Shown: positions 56,249-64,000 of the stretch, in pieces
Layout of the letters: each line of letters starts with the position of its first letter
Position numbering within the stretch: the stretch's first letter is position 1
NCBI RefSeq assembly: GCF_001999325.1
Contig: NZ_MVAR01000019.1
Coordinates: 1-64,000, forward strand
Length of the DNA: 64,000 nucleotides
Direction of reading: 5' to 3'
DNA from: Thioalkalivibrio versutus
GTDB lineage: Bacteria; Pseudomonadota; Gammaproteobacteria; Ectothiorhodospirales; Ectothiorhodospiraceae
Position numbers and translations under genes: made by a program
The notes under the pieces: generated by a model
The model's input: the letters and a program-made list of their open reading frames with translations, nothing else
Told to the model about the DNA's origin: nothing
Database searches by the model: none

Positions 56249-57143
56249 CGCACCCGAGCAGGATGCGGATATCGCGGCCTTTCTGGCCCATTTGAGCGAT
56301 ATTCGCGGCCATTCGCCGCATACCGTACAGGCCTATCGGCGCGACCTGGCCCGCCTGCGCGGGCTGCATAACGGCCCCTGGGATGCCCTCAAGGCAGCCG
56401 ACATGCGGCGCATCGCCGGACAGCTGGCCCGCCAGGGCCGCCACCCGCGCTCGATCCAGCGCTTCCTGTCCGCCGTGCGCGGCTTCTTCGCCTATCAGGT
56501 CGAACAGCGGCGCATGCCGGCCAATCCGGCCGCCGGCATGCGCGGCCCGCGTGCCGGGCGCCCCCTGCCGCGCGATCTCGATGTCGACCAGACCCAGCGG
56601 GCGCTGACCCCGGCGGAGGGCATCGAACCCAACCTGGCGGCACGCGACCAGGCGATGCTGGAGCTGCTGTATTCGTCCGGGCTGCGCCTGTCGGAACTGA
56701 CCGGACTGGATCTGACCGACCTTGACCTGGATTCCGGGCTGGTGCGCGTGCTCGGCAAGGGCCGGCGCGAGCGCAGCGTCCCGGTGGGGCGTGTGGCACG
56801 CGATGCGCTGCGCACTTGGCTGAAATGCCGGGGCGACTGGGCCACAGCGGACGAGCGCGCCGTGTTCGTCAGCCGCCGAGGCCAGCGCCTCGGCAACCGC
56901 GCGGTGCAACGCCGGGTCGCCGAGGCCGGCCGTCGCGCCGGGCTGGATGTGCGCCTGCACCCGCACCGTCTGCGCCATGCCTTCGCCAGTCACCTGCTGG
57001 AGTCGAGTGGCGATCTGCGGGCGATCCAGGAACTTCTCGGCCACGCCAACCTTGAAACCACCCAGATCTATACCCATCTCGACTATCAGCACCTGGCACA
57101 GGTGTATGATGCCGCCCATCCGCGGGCCCGCCGGAGAGACTGA
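56220..57143 (+). CDS. xerC: site-specific tyrosine recombinase XerC
   Basis: Works with XerD at dif to resolve chromosome dimers. The 307-residue protein has the N-terminal SAM-like DNA-binding domain (FLAHLSDIRGHSPHTVQAY) and the catalytic Arg (SGLRLSEL), Lys, HxxR (HPHRLRHAFASHLLE), His (LGHANLETT) and nucleophilic Tyr (QIYTHLD). The ATG at 56220 overlaps the DUF484 gene. Position after dapF-DUF484 supports XerC over XerD. Confidence 0.96.
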   Translation: MSSGPTPLPDAPEQDADIAAFLAHLSDIRGHSPHTVQAYRRDLARLRGLHNGPWDALKAADMRRIAGQLARQGRHPRSIQRFLSAVRGFFAYQVEQRRMPANPAAGMRGPRAGRPLPRDLDVDQTQRALTPAEGIEPNLAARDQAMLELLYSSGLRLSELTGLDLTDLDLDSGLVRVLGKGRRERSVPVGRVARDALRTWLKCRGDWATADERAVFVSRRGQRLGNRAVQRRVAEAGRRAGLDVRLHPHRLRHAFASHLLESSGDLRAIQELLGHANLETTQIYTHLDYQHLAQVYDAAHPRARRRD

Positions 57144-57236
57144 TTCGGCGAGGATCCCACCCACCAGGTGAACGATCCCGGGCCGCCGCAACCCAACACC
57201 GTGCCCCATGACACTCAGCCGTAACAGGAGAGATCC

Positions 57237-57779
57237 GTGGAACAGTTTCGCGGCACCACCATCGTATGCGTCCGCAAGGGCGGCGCCGTCACCCTCGGGG
57301 GCGACGGCCAGGTTTCCCTTGGCAACACCGTGATGAAGGGCAACGCGCGCAAGGTGCGCCGCGTCTACCATGATCGCATCCTCGCCGGTTTTGCCGGCGG
57401 CACCGCCGATGCCTTCACCCTGTTCGAACGCTTCGAAGGGATGCTGGAGAAACACTCCGGCAACATTACCCGCGCCGCCGTCGAGCTGGCCAAGGACTGG
57501 CGTACCGACCGCGCCCTGCGCAAGCTGGAGGCATTGCTGGCGGTCTCCGACCGCGAGAACTCCTTCGTGATCTCCGGCAATGGCGACGTGATCGAGCCCG
57601 AGCATGCACTGATCGCAATCGGGTCCGGCGGCCCCTACGCCCAGGCCTCCGCCCAGGCCCTGCTGCAGAACACGGATCTGCCAGCCCGCGATATCGTGGA
57701 GAAGTCCCTGAACATCGCTGCCGATATCTGCGTGTACACCAATCACAACATCACCCTGGAGAGCCTGGACGCGGAGTAA
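57237..57779 (+). CDS. hslV: HslV protease subunit (ClpQ)
   Basis: Peptidase of the HslVU (ClpYQ) ATP-dependent protease. The 180-residue proteasome-beta-like protein has the nucleophilic Thr exposed after processing (RGTTIV), [25 protein letters not shown], and IGSGGPYAQ. The GTG start at 57237 follows AGGAGAGATCC. hslU starts 41 bases after its stop codon. Confidence 0.97.
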   Translation: MEQFRGTTIVCVRKGGAVTLGGDGQVSLGNTVMKGNARKVRRVYHDRILAGFAGGTADAFTLFERFEGMLEKHSGNITRAAVELAKDWRTDRALRKLEALLAVSDRENSFVISGNGDVIEPEHALIAIGSGGPYAQASAQALLQNTDLPARDIVEKSLNIAADICVYTNHNITLESLDAE

Positions 57780-57820
57780 CGCGACCCGGCGCCAAGCGAT
57801 TCGACCAAGGCCCATTTGCC

Positions 57821-59155
57821 ATGACCGACATGACCCCCCGCGAGATCGTCCAGGAACTGGACCGCTACATCATCGGCCAGGACGACGCCAAGCGCTCCGT
57901 CGCCGTTGCCCTGCGCAACCGCTGGCGCCGCCGCCAGCTGCCGCCGGAGCTGCAACCGGAGGTCACACCCAAGAACATCCTGATGATCGGCCCGACCGGT
58001 GTGGGCAAGACCGAGATCGCCCGGCGTCTGGCGAAACTGGCCCACGCCCCGTTCATCAAGATCGAGGCGACCAAGTTCACCGAAGTCGGTTATGTCGGGC
58101 GCGATGTCGAGTCGATCATCCGCGATCTTGCCGAGGCCGCGGTGAAGCAGCTGCGCGACGAGGCGATCAAGGAAAACCGCCTGAAGGCCGAGGACGCCGC
58201 CGAGGAGCGCATCCTGGATGCCCTGCTGCCAAGCCCGCGCAATGCCGGCTTCACCGAGTCCGAGCCGGACCACGCCAACAGCGAGACCCGCCAGAAGCTG
58301 CGCAAGCGCCTGCGCGAGGGGGACATGGACGAACGCGAGATCGACATCGAGGTCTCGCAGAACCCGCAGGGCGTGGAGATCATGACGCCCCCGGGCATGG
58401 AAGAGATGGCCAGCCAGCTGCAGTCGATGTTCCAGAATCTCGGCGGGCAGAAGACCCGCTCGCGGCGGCTGAAGATCGCCGAGGCGCGCAAGCTGCTGAT
58501 CGAGGAAGAGGCCGCGCGCCTGGTCAATGAAGAAGAACTGAAGCTGAAGGCGATCGAACGCGTGGAACAAAGCGGCATCGTGTTCCTCGACGAGATCGAC
58601 AAGGTCGCCAAGGGCAGCGAGAAGACCGGTGGTGGCGAGGTCTCCCGCGAGGGCGTGCAGCGCGACCTGCTGCCGCTGATCGAGGGCACCACCGTCTCCA
58701 CCAAGCTGGGCATGGTGCGCACCGACCACATCCTGTTCATCGCCTCCGGCGCCTTCCACCTGTCCAAGCCGTCCGACCTGGTGCCGGAGCTGCAGGGCCG
58801 GCTGCCCATCCGTGTGGAGCTGGACGCCCTGTCGGCCGATGCCTTCGTGCGCATCCTGACCGAGCCCACCGCCTCGCTGACCGAGCAGTACACCGCGCTG
58901 ATGAAGACCGAGGGCGTGGAGCTGCGCTTCGAGGAAGAGGGCGTGCGCCGTCTGGCCGAAATCGCCTTTGACGTGAACGCACGCACCGAGAATATCGGCG
59001 CCCGCCGTCTGCATACCGTGCTGGAGCGCCTTCTGCAGGACGTCGCCTACCGCGCCCCGGATGTCGAAGGCCCGGTGATCGTGGATCGCGCCTTCGTCGA
59101 CGAACGCCTCGGCGACCTGGCGGAAGACGAGGACCTGTCCCGCTACATCCTCTGA
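57821..59155 (+). CDS. hslU: HslU unfoldase ATPase (ClpY)
   Basis: AAA+ ring that unfolds substrates for HslV. The 444-residue protein shows [23 protein letters not shown], Walker [28 protein letters not shown] (pore), Walker [11 protein letters not shown], and ends with the conserved DLSRYIL tail that docks into HslV. A start at 57830 (MTPRE) is also possible. Confidence 0.98.
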   Translation: MTDMTPREIVQELDRYIIGQDDAKRSVAVALRNRWRRRQLPPELQPEVTPKNILMIGPTGVGKTEIARRLAKLAHAPFIKIEATKFTEVGYVGRDVESIIRDLAEAAVKQLRDEAIKENRLKAEDAAEERILDALLPSPRNAGFTESEPDHANSETRQKLRKRLREGDMDEREIDIEVSQNPQGVEIMTPPGMEEMASQLQSMFQNLGGQKTRSRRLKIAEARKLLIEEEAARLVNEEELKLKAIERVEQSGIVFLDEIDKVAKGSEKTGGGEVSREGVQRDLLPLIEGTTVSTKLGMVRTDHILFIASGAFHLSKPSDLVPELQGRLPIRVELDALSADAFVRILTEPTASLTEQYTALMKTEGVELRFEEEGVRRLAEIAFDVNARTENIGARRLHTVLERLLQDVAYRAPDVEGPVIVDRAFVDERLGDLAEDEDLSRYIL

Positions 59156-59206
59156 CGCGACCCGTCCAGCGGGCCGGCCATGCGCGGAGAGCTACCGCGC
59201 GGGAGG

Positions 59207-60118
59207 TTACTCGGGCGCCCCCCGGCGATAGGGATCGGGCCAGCCCGCGGGCGGTGGGTTGAAGCGCTTGTAGGCCCAGTTGTACTGCTCGGGACAGCGC
59301 CGGACCAGGGTCTCCACGTGGCGGTTGATCGCCGCGGCCGCCCGGGCAAAATCGCGATCGGCCACCTCCGGGCCGGCCACGACCTCGTGATAGCGATAGC
59401 CCCGGCCCCCGGGCAGACGCTCGGCAAACAGGAATACCACGTGATCCGCGCGCCCGCGCAGCAGGCGCGGGAGCAGGGTCATGGTCAGGGCCGGACGCCC
59501 GAAAAACGAGGCGTGCTGGCCCGAGGCGCCCTTGGGGCTCTGGTCCGGCAGGATGCCGATGATCTCGCCGCGGTCGCGGGCCTGTTGCAGGATGCGCAGG
59601 CCACTGCGATCGGCCGGGGCCAGCTCGGCCCCGGTGGAGGCACGGGCCTCGCGCACCCAGCGGTCCACCTCCGGGGTCTTGAACGGGCTGTACAGCGTGG
59701 CCATCGGCCCGTGGCAAGCGGCATGCAGTCCGGCGAATTCCCAGGAACCGAGATGCGGGGCGCACAGGAACAACGCCCGACCGGCGGAGCGCTCGCGCAG
59801 GCGCGCGTACTGCGGCGGCTGGACGGCCAGGGTCTCGAGGCTCTCCGGAGGCGACTGCCACAGCCAGGGGGACTCGGTCAGGGCCCGGCCCATCGCCATC
59901 AGGGAGCGCCGCCCCACCCGCCGCCGCCACGCCGGGTCCTTTTCCGGAAAGCACAGCGCCAGATTGATGTGGGTGATACGGGCCGCGCGGGTGGGCAGGT
60001 ACCACACCAGCGCCCCGACCGCGCCGCCCAGGGCGTGGTTCACGCGCAGCGGGAGGCGCGCCAGCAGGCGCAGGCCCACCCCGATCAGGCGATCACGCAG
60101 ATGCCGACGTCGGGCCAT
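59207..60118 (-). CDS. lpxL: LpxL/HtrB-family lipid A acyltransferase
   Basis: Inner-membrane enzyme adding a secondary acyl chain to lipid A. The 303-residue protein has an N-terminal hydrophobic segment, RITHINLALCFPEKD, the catalytic HLGSWE (HX4E) motif, ILPDQSP and PEQYNWAYKRFNPPPAG near the end. LpxL, LpxM and LpxP cannot be separated here. The ATG at 60118 lies inside the end of the ttcA gene (26-base overlap), so the two genes are coupled. Confidence 0.88.
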   Translation of the reverse strand: MARRRHLRDRLIGVGLRLLARLPLRVNHALGGAVGALVWYLPTRAARITHINLALCFPEKDPAWRRRVGRRSLMAMGRALTESPWLWQSPPESLETLAVQPPQYARLRERSAGRALFLCAPHLGSWEFAGLHAACHGPMATLYSPFKTPEVDRWVREARASTGAELAPADRSGLRILQQARDRGEIIGILPDQSPKGASGQHASFFGRPALTMTLLPRLLRGRADHVVFLFAERLPGGRGYRYHEVVAGPEVADRDFARAAAAINRHVETLVRRCPEQYNWAYKRFNPPPAGWPDPYRRGAPE

Positions 60119-60905
60119 GTTCGGACACTGCGGATTCGGTGGTTGCGGACGCGCTCGGCGGTGGATCGCGCGGAGGAATGCCACCCTCGGTCATCAGGGG
60201 CTTGAGGGTGGTGCGCAGGTTGCGGAACAATCCGGGGTGCTGCGCCTCCTCCTGCGCCAGCAGCTGTTTCATATGCTCGCGCTGGGTGGGCATGGCGAAG
60301 CAGGCGGGGCAGTTGTCGAGGATCACCGGGAGCCCCGCGGCGTCGGCAAAGTCGCGGGTCTGGCGTTCACGCACGTAGACCAGCGGGCGAATGACCCGCA
60401 GGTCGCCGGCGTCGATCGCGTAGTGGGCCTTCATGGTGCGCAGCTGGCCGCCATGGAAGGCGCTCATCATGAAGCTCTCCGCGAGATCATCGAGGTGCTG
60501 GCCCAGCGCCAGTACGTTGTAGCCGTGTTCGCGCGCCGTGCGATACATCAGGCCGCGCTTCATGCGCGAGCAGAAGGAGCAGAACGAGTCGTTGTCCATG
60601 TGCGCATCGGCCAGCTCGGCGATGGGCTCGGACACGAAGTGATAGGGGATGCCGTAGCTGCCCAGGTAATCCATCAGCCGCTGCGGCTCGAATCCCTCGA
60701 TCTCGGGGTTGATCGTGACCGCCCCCACCTCGAAGTGCACCGGGGCCCGCCGAGCGAGGTTGTGCAGCAGCCACAGCAGGGTCAGCGAATCCTTGCCACC
60801 GGACAGGCCCACCAGGATGCGGTCGCCCTCGCGGACCATGTCGAAGTCGGCGATGGCGCGCCCGGCGAGGCGGCGGATCGAGGCGGGAACGGCGGGTGTC
60901 TCCAT
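60093..60905 (-). CDS. ttcA: tRNA 2-thiocytidine biosynthesis protein, TtcA family
   Basis: PP-loop enzyme that thiolates C32 of certain tRNAs with an iron-sulfur cluster. The 270-residue protein has SGGKDSLTLLWLL, a first Cys pair in DSFCSFCSRMKRG, GQHLDDLAES and a further Cys pair in DNCPACF. The C-terminal ~25 residues (Pro/Ser-rich) are non-conserved and overlap the lpxL start. ATG 60905 is used. A close TtcA-like paralogue function cannot be excluded. Confidence 0.88.
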   Translation of the reverse strand: METPAVPASIRRLAGRAIADFDMVREGDRILVGLSGGKDSLTLLWLLHNLARRAPVHFEVGAVTINPEIEGFEPQRLMDYLGSYGIPYHFVSEPIAELADAHMDNDSFCSFCSRMKRGLMYRTAREHGYNVLALGQHLDDLAESFMMSAFHGGQLRTMKAHYAIDAGDLRVIRPLVYVRERQTRDFADAAGLPVILDNCPACFAMPTQREHMKQLLAQEEAQHPGLFRNLRTTLKPLMTEGGIPPRDPPPSASATTESAVSEHGPTSASA

Positions 60906-61134
60906 GGGCCCGCAACATAGGCCGGCGGTCGGCTGCACGCAAGCCCAACCCGCAATGGTGGCGCAGGATTTCGGTGCACACCGCGCCTCCCGTGCACCAG
61001 AGATGAACACCCGTCGCTCTCGCACAGGGCAGGGGTTGCGACCTGGGGGCACCGGGGCGGCGAATGGCGGGCGTCTCGCCGTGGCACCCCGCTTGCATGA
61101 AGACGGAGAAACCTACGTCCACCCGGGGAACCCG

Positions 61135-61443
61135 ATGCACGACCGCAAGAGCCTCAGCCTGGCCGCCGAACTTCGGCGAAACCTGCGCGCCGAATTCCCC
61201 GCGGTAGCACGGCTGTCGGTCAGCGACCCGGACTTCATGGAGGCCATCCTTGATTACGCTGCGCGCTCGCAGTCGAGCATGGTCGAAGCGGCGGCGCTGA
61301 CCCTGCGCAGTCAGCTGGAGGGAACGGGATATCTGCGAACACCCGCACCCGCGAAGACGCAACCAGAAGACGGGGCGCAGGTAGAACACCGGCCTGCGCA
61401 GCGGCGTGTCTATCGCGGGCGGGTAATCGAGGACCCGGAGTAG
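61135..61443 (+). CDS. uncharacterised small protein
   Basis: I do not recognise this 102-residue protein. It is soluble, with no signal peptide or cysteine. The N-terminal half is helical (LSLAAELRRNLRAEF, DPDFMEAILDYAARSQSSM); the C-terminal half is Pro/Glu/Arg-rich and probably disordered. It starts at ATG 61135 behind GGGGAACCC, in the opposite direction to ttcA. It has codon-position GC bias like its neighbours, which is the main support for it being real. Confidence 0.55.
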   Translation: MHDRKSLSLAAELRRNLRAEFPAVARLSVSDPDFMEAILDYAARSQSSMVEAAALTLRSQLEGTGYLRTPAPAKTQPEDGAQVEHRPAQRRVYRGRVIEDPE

Positions 61444-61531
61444 GGCCGGATCGGCGGTTGCGGGAAGAGCCCGTAGGGTTTCGCCCACGCTGCGTTTTGG
61501 CGACACTCGGGGTTTTGCCCGGAGGGCTTCC

Positions 61532-62518
61532 ATGGACGCGCTGTATCCCGAGATCGAGCCCCACGGTATGGGGCGCCTGCAGGTTGGCGACGGCCACGAG
61601 CTGTACTTCGAGGAATGCGGCAATCCGGAGGGGATACCCGTCGTGTTTCTGCATGGCGGGCCCGGCTCGGGTTGCGAAAGCTGGCACCGCCGCTTCTACG
61701 ATCCGGAACGCTACCGCATCGTGTTGTTCGACCAGCGCGGCTGCGGACGCTCGACCCCGCACGCAAGCCTCGAGGCGAACACGACCTGGCACGCGGTCGC
61801 GGACATCGAGCGCCTGCGCGAGCACCTGGGAATCGAGCGCTGGGTGGTATTTGGCGGGTCCTGGGGCTCGACCCTCGGGCTGGCGTATGCCCAGAAACAC
61901 CCGGAGCGGGTCCTGGGCCTGGTGCTACGGGGGATCTTCCTGTGCCGCCCGCAGGATATCCAATGGTTTTACCAGTCGGGCGCGGACCGGTTGTTTCCTG
62001 AGGCCTGGGCCGACTACGAGGCACAGATCCCGGATGGCGAGCGGGCGGACATGGTAGGTGCCTACTACCGGCGGCTGACCGCCAACGACCGTGCAGTGCG
62101 CGAGGCCGCGGCCCGCGCCTGGTCGAGCTGGGAAGGGCGCACCTCCTGTCTGATCCCGAACCACGACGTGATCGCGCACTTCGAGGCGCCGGATGTGGCC
62201 GTGAGCCTGGCCCGGCTGGAGTGCCACTACTTCGTTCACGAGACGTTCCTGGAACCCGACCAGCTGCTGCGCGATGCCGGCCGGCTGCAGGGGATTCCCG
62301 GCACCATTGTGCACGGCCGCTACGACGTGGTGTGTCCGGTGAATCAGGCGGTGGCCCTGCACCAGGCCTGGCCACAGGCGCAACTGGAGGTCGTACCGGA
62401 CGCCGGCCACTCGGCGGCGGAGCCGGGCATCGTGCGCCGACTGGTCGCAGCCACGGACCGACTGGCAGGGGAACTGTCCGGGCACATCGAGCCCGGCACT
62501 GGACGGGGGCAGGCGTGA
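61532..62518 (+). CDS. pip: proline iminopeptidase (S33)
   Basis: Cytoplasmic alpha/beta-hydrolase that releases N-terminal proline. The 328-residue protein has the oxyanion loop FLHGGPGSGC, FDQRGCGRS, the nucleophile Ser110 (FGGSWGSTL), Asp and His in GRYDVVCP and DAGHSA. Length is typical. The GTG start of dtd overlaps its stop codon. Confidence 0.95.
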   Translation: MDALYPEIEPHGMGRLQVGDGHELYFEECGNPEGIPVVFLHGGPGSGCESWHRRFYDPERYRIVLFDQRGCGRSTPHASLEANTTWHAVADIERLREHLGIERWVVFGGSWGSTLGLAYAQKHPERVLGLVLRGIFLCRPQDIQWFYQSGADRLFPEAWADYEAQIPDGERADMVGAYYRRLTANDRAVREAAARAWSSWEGRTSCLIPNHDVIAHFEAPDVAVSLARLECHYFVHETFLEPDQLLRDAGRLQGIPGTIVHGRYDVVCPVNQAVALHQAWPQAQLEVVPDAGHSAAEPGIVRRLVAATDRLAGELSGHIEPGTGRGQA

Positions 62519-62961
62519 TCGCACTGATCCAGCGCGCAAGCGCGGCGCGGGTCACCATCGACGGGGAGGACGTCGGGGCGATCGGGAGCGGCCTGGTGGC
62601 TCTGGTGGCCGTGGAGCCGAACGATACCGAGGCGAGCGCGGAACGGATGCTCGACCGGCTATTGGGCTACCGGGTATTCGCGGACTCGGCGGGCCGAATG
62701 AACCGGAGCCTGGGCGAGACCGGTGGCGGGCTGCTGCTGGTGCCCCAGTTCACCCTGGCAGCCGATACGCGCAAGGGGATGCGACCGAGCTTTTCCGGAT
62801 CGGCGAGCCCCGAGCATGGCGCAGCGCTGTTCGATTGGCTGGTACGGCGGGCAGGCCAACGCCATGAACCCGTGGCCAGCGGGCGTTTCGGGGCGGACAT
62901 GCAGGTCAGTCTGACCAACGACGGCCCGGTGACCTTCTGGCTGGAGGCCAGGGGCCAGTAA
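62515..62961 (+). CDS. dtd: D-aminoacyl-tRNA deacylase
   Basis: Removes D-amino acids (and glycine on tRNA-Ala) from tRNAs. The 148-residue protein has IQRASAARVTIDGE at the start, the catalytic GGGLLLVPQFTLAADTRKGMRPSF block (SQFTL-like) and VSLTNDGPVTFWLE (NXGPXT motif). The GTG start at 62515 overlaps the iminopeptidase stop. The usual SQFTL is PQFTL here, a minor variation seen in some members. Confidence 0.95.
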   Translation: MIALIQRASAARVTIDGEDVGAIGSGLVALVAVEPNDTEASAERMLDRLLGYRVFADSAGRMNRSLGETGGGLLLVPQFTLAADTRKGMRPSFSGSASPEHGAALFDWLVRRAGQRHEPVASGRFGADMQVSLTNDGPVTFWLEARGQ

Positions 62962-63216
62962 GGGACGATCTCGTGGACACCCACGATGAGGCTCAAGACG
63001 GGCGAAGCACAAAGGACACGGACAAAGGCCAGGGTGACGCACATGGCCTGACCCTCTATTTGGGACCGACCCACGGAACTGGCCGGGGCCGGATGCACCG
63101 CTACTTGCCGGTCATTTGATTGCCCGGCATTGCCACTGCCATGACGTGCACCTCAGTGGATGTCTGTCTGCCCCGTGTCCTCGGTGACGAACAAGCAGGT
63201 GTCGCGACCCCAAACG
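62962..63216. other. gene-free stretch after dtd
   Basis: About 250 bases between convergent genes. I see no supported coding frame, tRNA or clear terminator for dtd. GAAGCACAAAGGACACGGAC (about 63001-63020) resembles the short word at 7960-7980 and may be a dispersed intergenic repeat. Confidence 0.35.
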
Positions 63217-63241
63217 AAAAGACCCGGCGCGAGGCCGGGTC
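63217..63241 (-). terminator. Rho-independent terminator of the 98-residue gene
   Basis: GACCCGGC (63221-63228) and GCCGGGTC (63234-63241) form an 8-bp stem; on the minus strand it is followed by TTTT (complement of 63217-63220). It lies 26 bases after the stop codon at 63268. Confidence 0.78.
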
Positions 63242-63267
63242 CTGGCGGGCGATGATCCGGGCGTGGA

Positions 63268-63564
63268 TCAGGCCGCGCGGCGCAGGAACGGACGCTGGCC
63301 GGACTGGACCGCGCGACGGATGAAGTCGGCGCGGCCGGCCTCGCGCTGGTTCAGGTTGTCGGCGCATTTCGACGGCTCGTAGGCTGCGGCGGAGAGCATG
63401 ACTTCCAGCTCGCACAGGTCGACCTTCGGCTCTGTCAGTTCGTCCGGGTTCGTGTTCAGCTTGCGGCCGACTTCCCAGAACATGCGGGGGTTCCACAGCT
63501 TGGTCTGGATTCGCGGGGACTGGAACAGGGTGACGCAGCGGTTGTTGAGCTCTTGCTGATCCAT
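63268..63564 (-). CDS. uncharacterised 98-residue protein
   Basis: I do not recognise this protein. It is soluble, with two cysteines apart from the N-terminal one (VDLCELEVML, KCADNLN) and a helical, Asn/Arg/Glu-rich composition: QELNNRCVTLFQSPRIQTKL, WNPRMFWEVGRKLNTNPDEL. The ATG at 63564 has a good AGGAG site six bases upstream, and a terminator follows the stop, so it looks like a single-gene unit. It lies between glmS and dtd. Confidence 0.7.
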   Translation of the reverse strand: MDQQELNNRCVTLFQSPRIQTKLWNPRMFWEVGRKLNTNPDELTEPKVDLCELEVMLSAAAYEPSKCADNLNQREAGRADFIRRAVQSGQRPFLRRAA

Positions 63565-63667
63565 AAGGTGCTCCTGTGACAGGTTATTCAAGCGCACCAA
63601 AATCTAGCGAACCCGGGGCACGAATACAAGCGTCTCCTGATGGAATGAACGGTTGGGGCGCCGCACA

Positions 63668-64000
63668 CTATTCCACGGTCACCGATTTGGCGAGGTTGCG
63701 CGGCTGATCCACATCGGTGCCCTTCAGCACGGCCGTATGGTAAGCCAGCAACTGAAGCGGGACCGTGAACAGAACCGGAGCCAGCCAGGGACTGAGGGCC
63801 TCGTTCTGCGGGAGACCGACCCAGGTGTCCTCGGGTTCCAGCGCGCGCGCGGCGTTGGATTCGCCAATGACGATCAGCTGCCCGCCCCGGGCCCGTACCT
63901 CCTGCAGGTTGCTGGAAAGTTTCTCCAGCTGGGCATCGTCCGGGGCGACGGCCACGACCGGCATCTCGGTATCCACGAGTGCCAACGGACCGTGTTTCAG
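63668..64000 (-). CDS. glmS: glutamine-fructose-6-phosphate aminotransferase, C-terminal end (cut by window)
   Basis: The last 110 residues of GlmS, which makes glucosamine 6-phosphate for peptidoglycan and lipopolysaccharide. The visible part starts in the [10 protein letters not shown] loop of the isomerase domain and ends with the invariant [15 protein letters not shown] tail, whose penultimate lysine lies in the active site. The 5' part lies beyond the window. The product is complete at its C-terminus. Confidence 0.95.
   Translation of the reverse strand: MKHGPLALVDTEMPVVAVAPDDAQLEKLSSNLQEVRARGGQLIVIGESNAARALEPEDTWVGLPQNEALSPWLAPVLFTVPLQLLAYHTAVLKGTDVDQPRNLAKSVTVE

Overview
The window is about 65 % GC, densely coded, and reads as a chromosomal segment of a gammaproteobacterium. 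Gene order is conserved gammaproteobacterial (rhlB/trxA-rho, yicC/rph-rdgB-hemW, glyQ-glyS, hisBHAF-hisE-tatABC, lptM-lysA-dapF-DUF484-xerC, hslVU). A proteobacterial-type phosphoribulokinase gives the key Calvin-cycle step, and soxYZ encodes the carrier of the thiosulfate/sulfur oxidation system. Together with an osmolyte-like locus this suggests an autotrophic sulfur-oxidising member of the Ectothiorhodospiraceae, for example Thioalkalivibrio. That assignment is inference; no rRNA gene is present to confirm it.

Layout. 1-3.3 kb: two intergenic repeats, then a periplasmic DegP/DegQ protease, a CbpA-type DnaJ co-chaperone and an Hsp20 with a clear sigma-32 promoter. 3.3-12 kb: yicC and rph-rdgB-hemW, with a CPXCG protein and the Rho inhibitor Rof facing rho; then trxA, rhlB, an Irr-like Fur regulator and tRNA-Thr/tRNA-Gly. 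12.3-22.3 kb: thiS-thiG-trmB, a tandem Usp protein, an SLC13 permease with RCK_C domains, prk, a FIST sensor protein, an aldo/keto reductase, tatD and tcdA. 22.3-30 kb: glyQ-glyS-plsC, a CDF metal exporter, and glnA behind a sigma-54 promoter with an NtrC-type site.

30-37.9 kb holds the most unusual locus. It is an eight-gene minus-strand unit that opens with a MarR regulator under an AT-rich nested palindrome and ends at a terminator after an AsnB-type amidotransferase. Between them are a small exported protein, an M20 N-carbamoyl-amino-acid/allantoate-type amidohydrolase, a cysteine hydrolase, a sodium:solute symporter with a 40-residue membrane partner, and an aspartate-carbamoyltransferase paralogue that has lost residues binding the aspartate carboxylates. 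One transferase that adds carbamoyl, one enzyme that adds an amide, one transporter and two matching hydrolases fit making, importing and recycling an N-carbamoylated, amidated amino acid. The best-known such molecule is the compatible solute N-alpha-carbamoyl-L-glutamine 1-amide, described from Ectothiorhodospira. I propose this as a hypothesis.

38-44.7 kb: an outer-membrane porin, AmpG, exonuclease III, pyrE, a cupin and gpmI. 44.7-52.2 kb: tatCBA, hisE-F-A-H-B and soxYZ on the minus strand, with a family of palindromic MITE-like repeats placed just after stop codons. 52.6-64 kb: lptM-lysA-dapF-DUF484-xerC, hslVU, an LpxL-type acyltransferase with TtcA, proline iminopeptidase, dtd and the C-terminal end of glmS.
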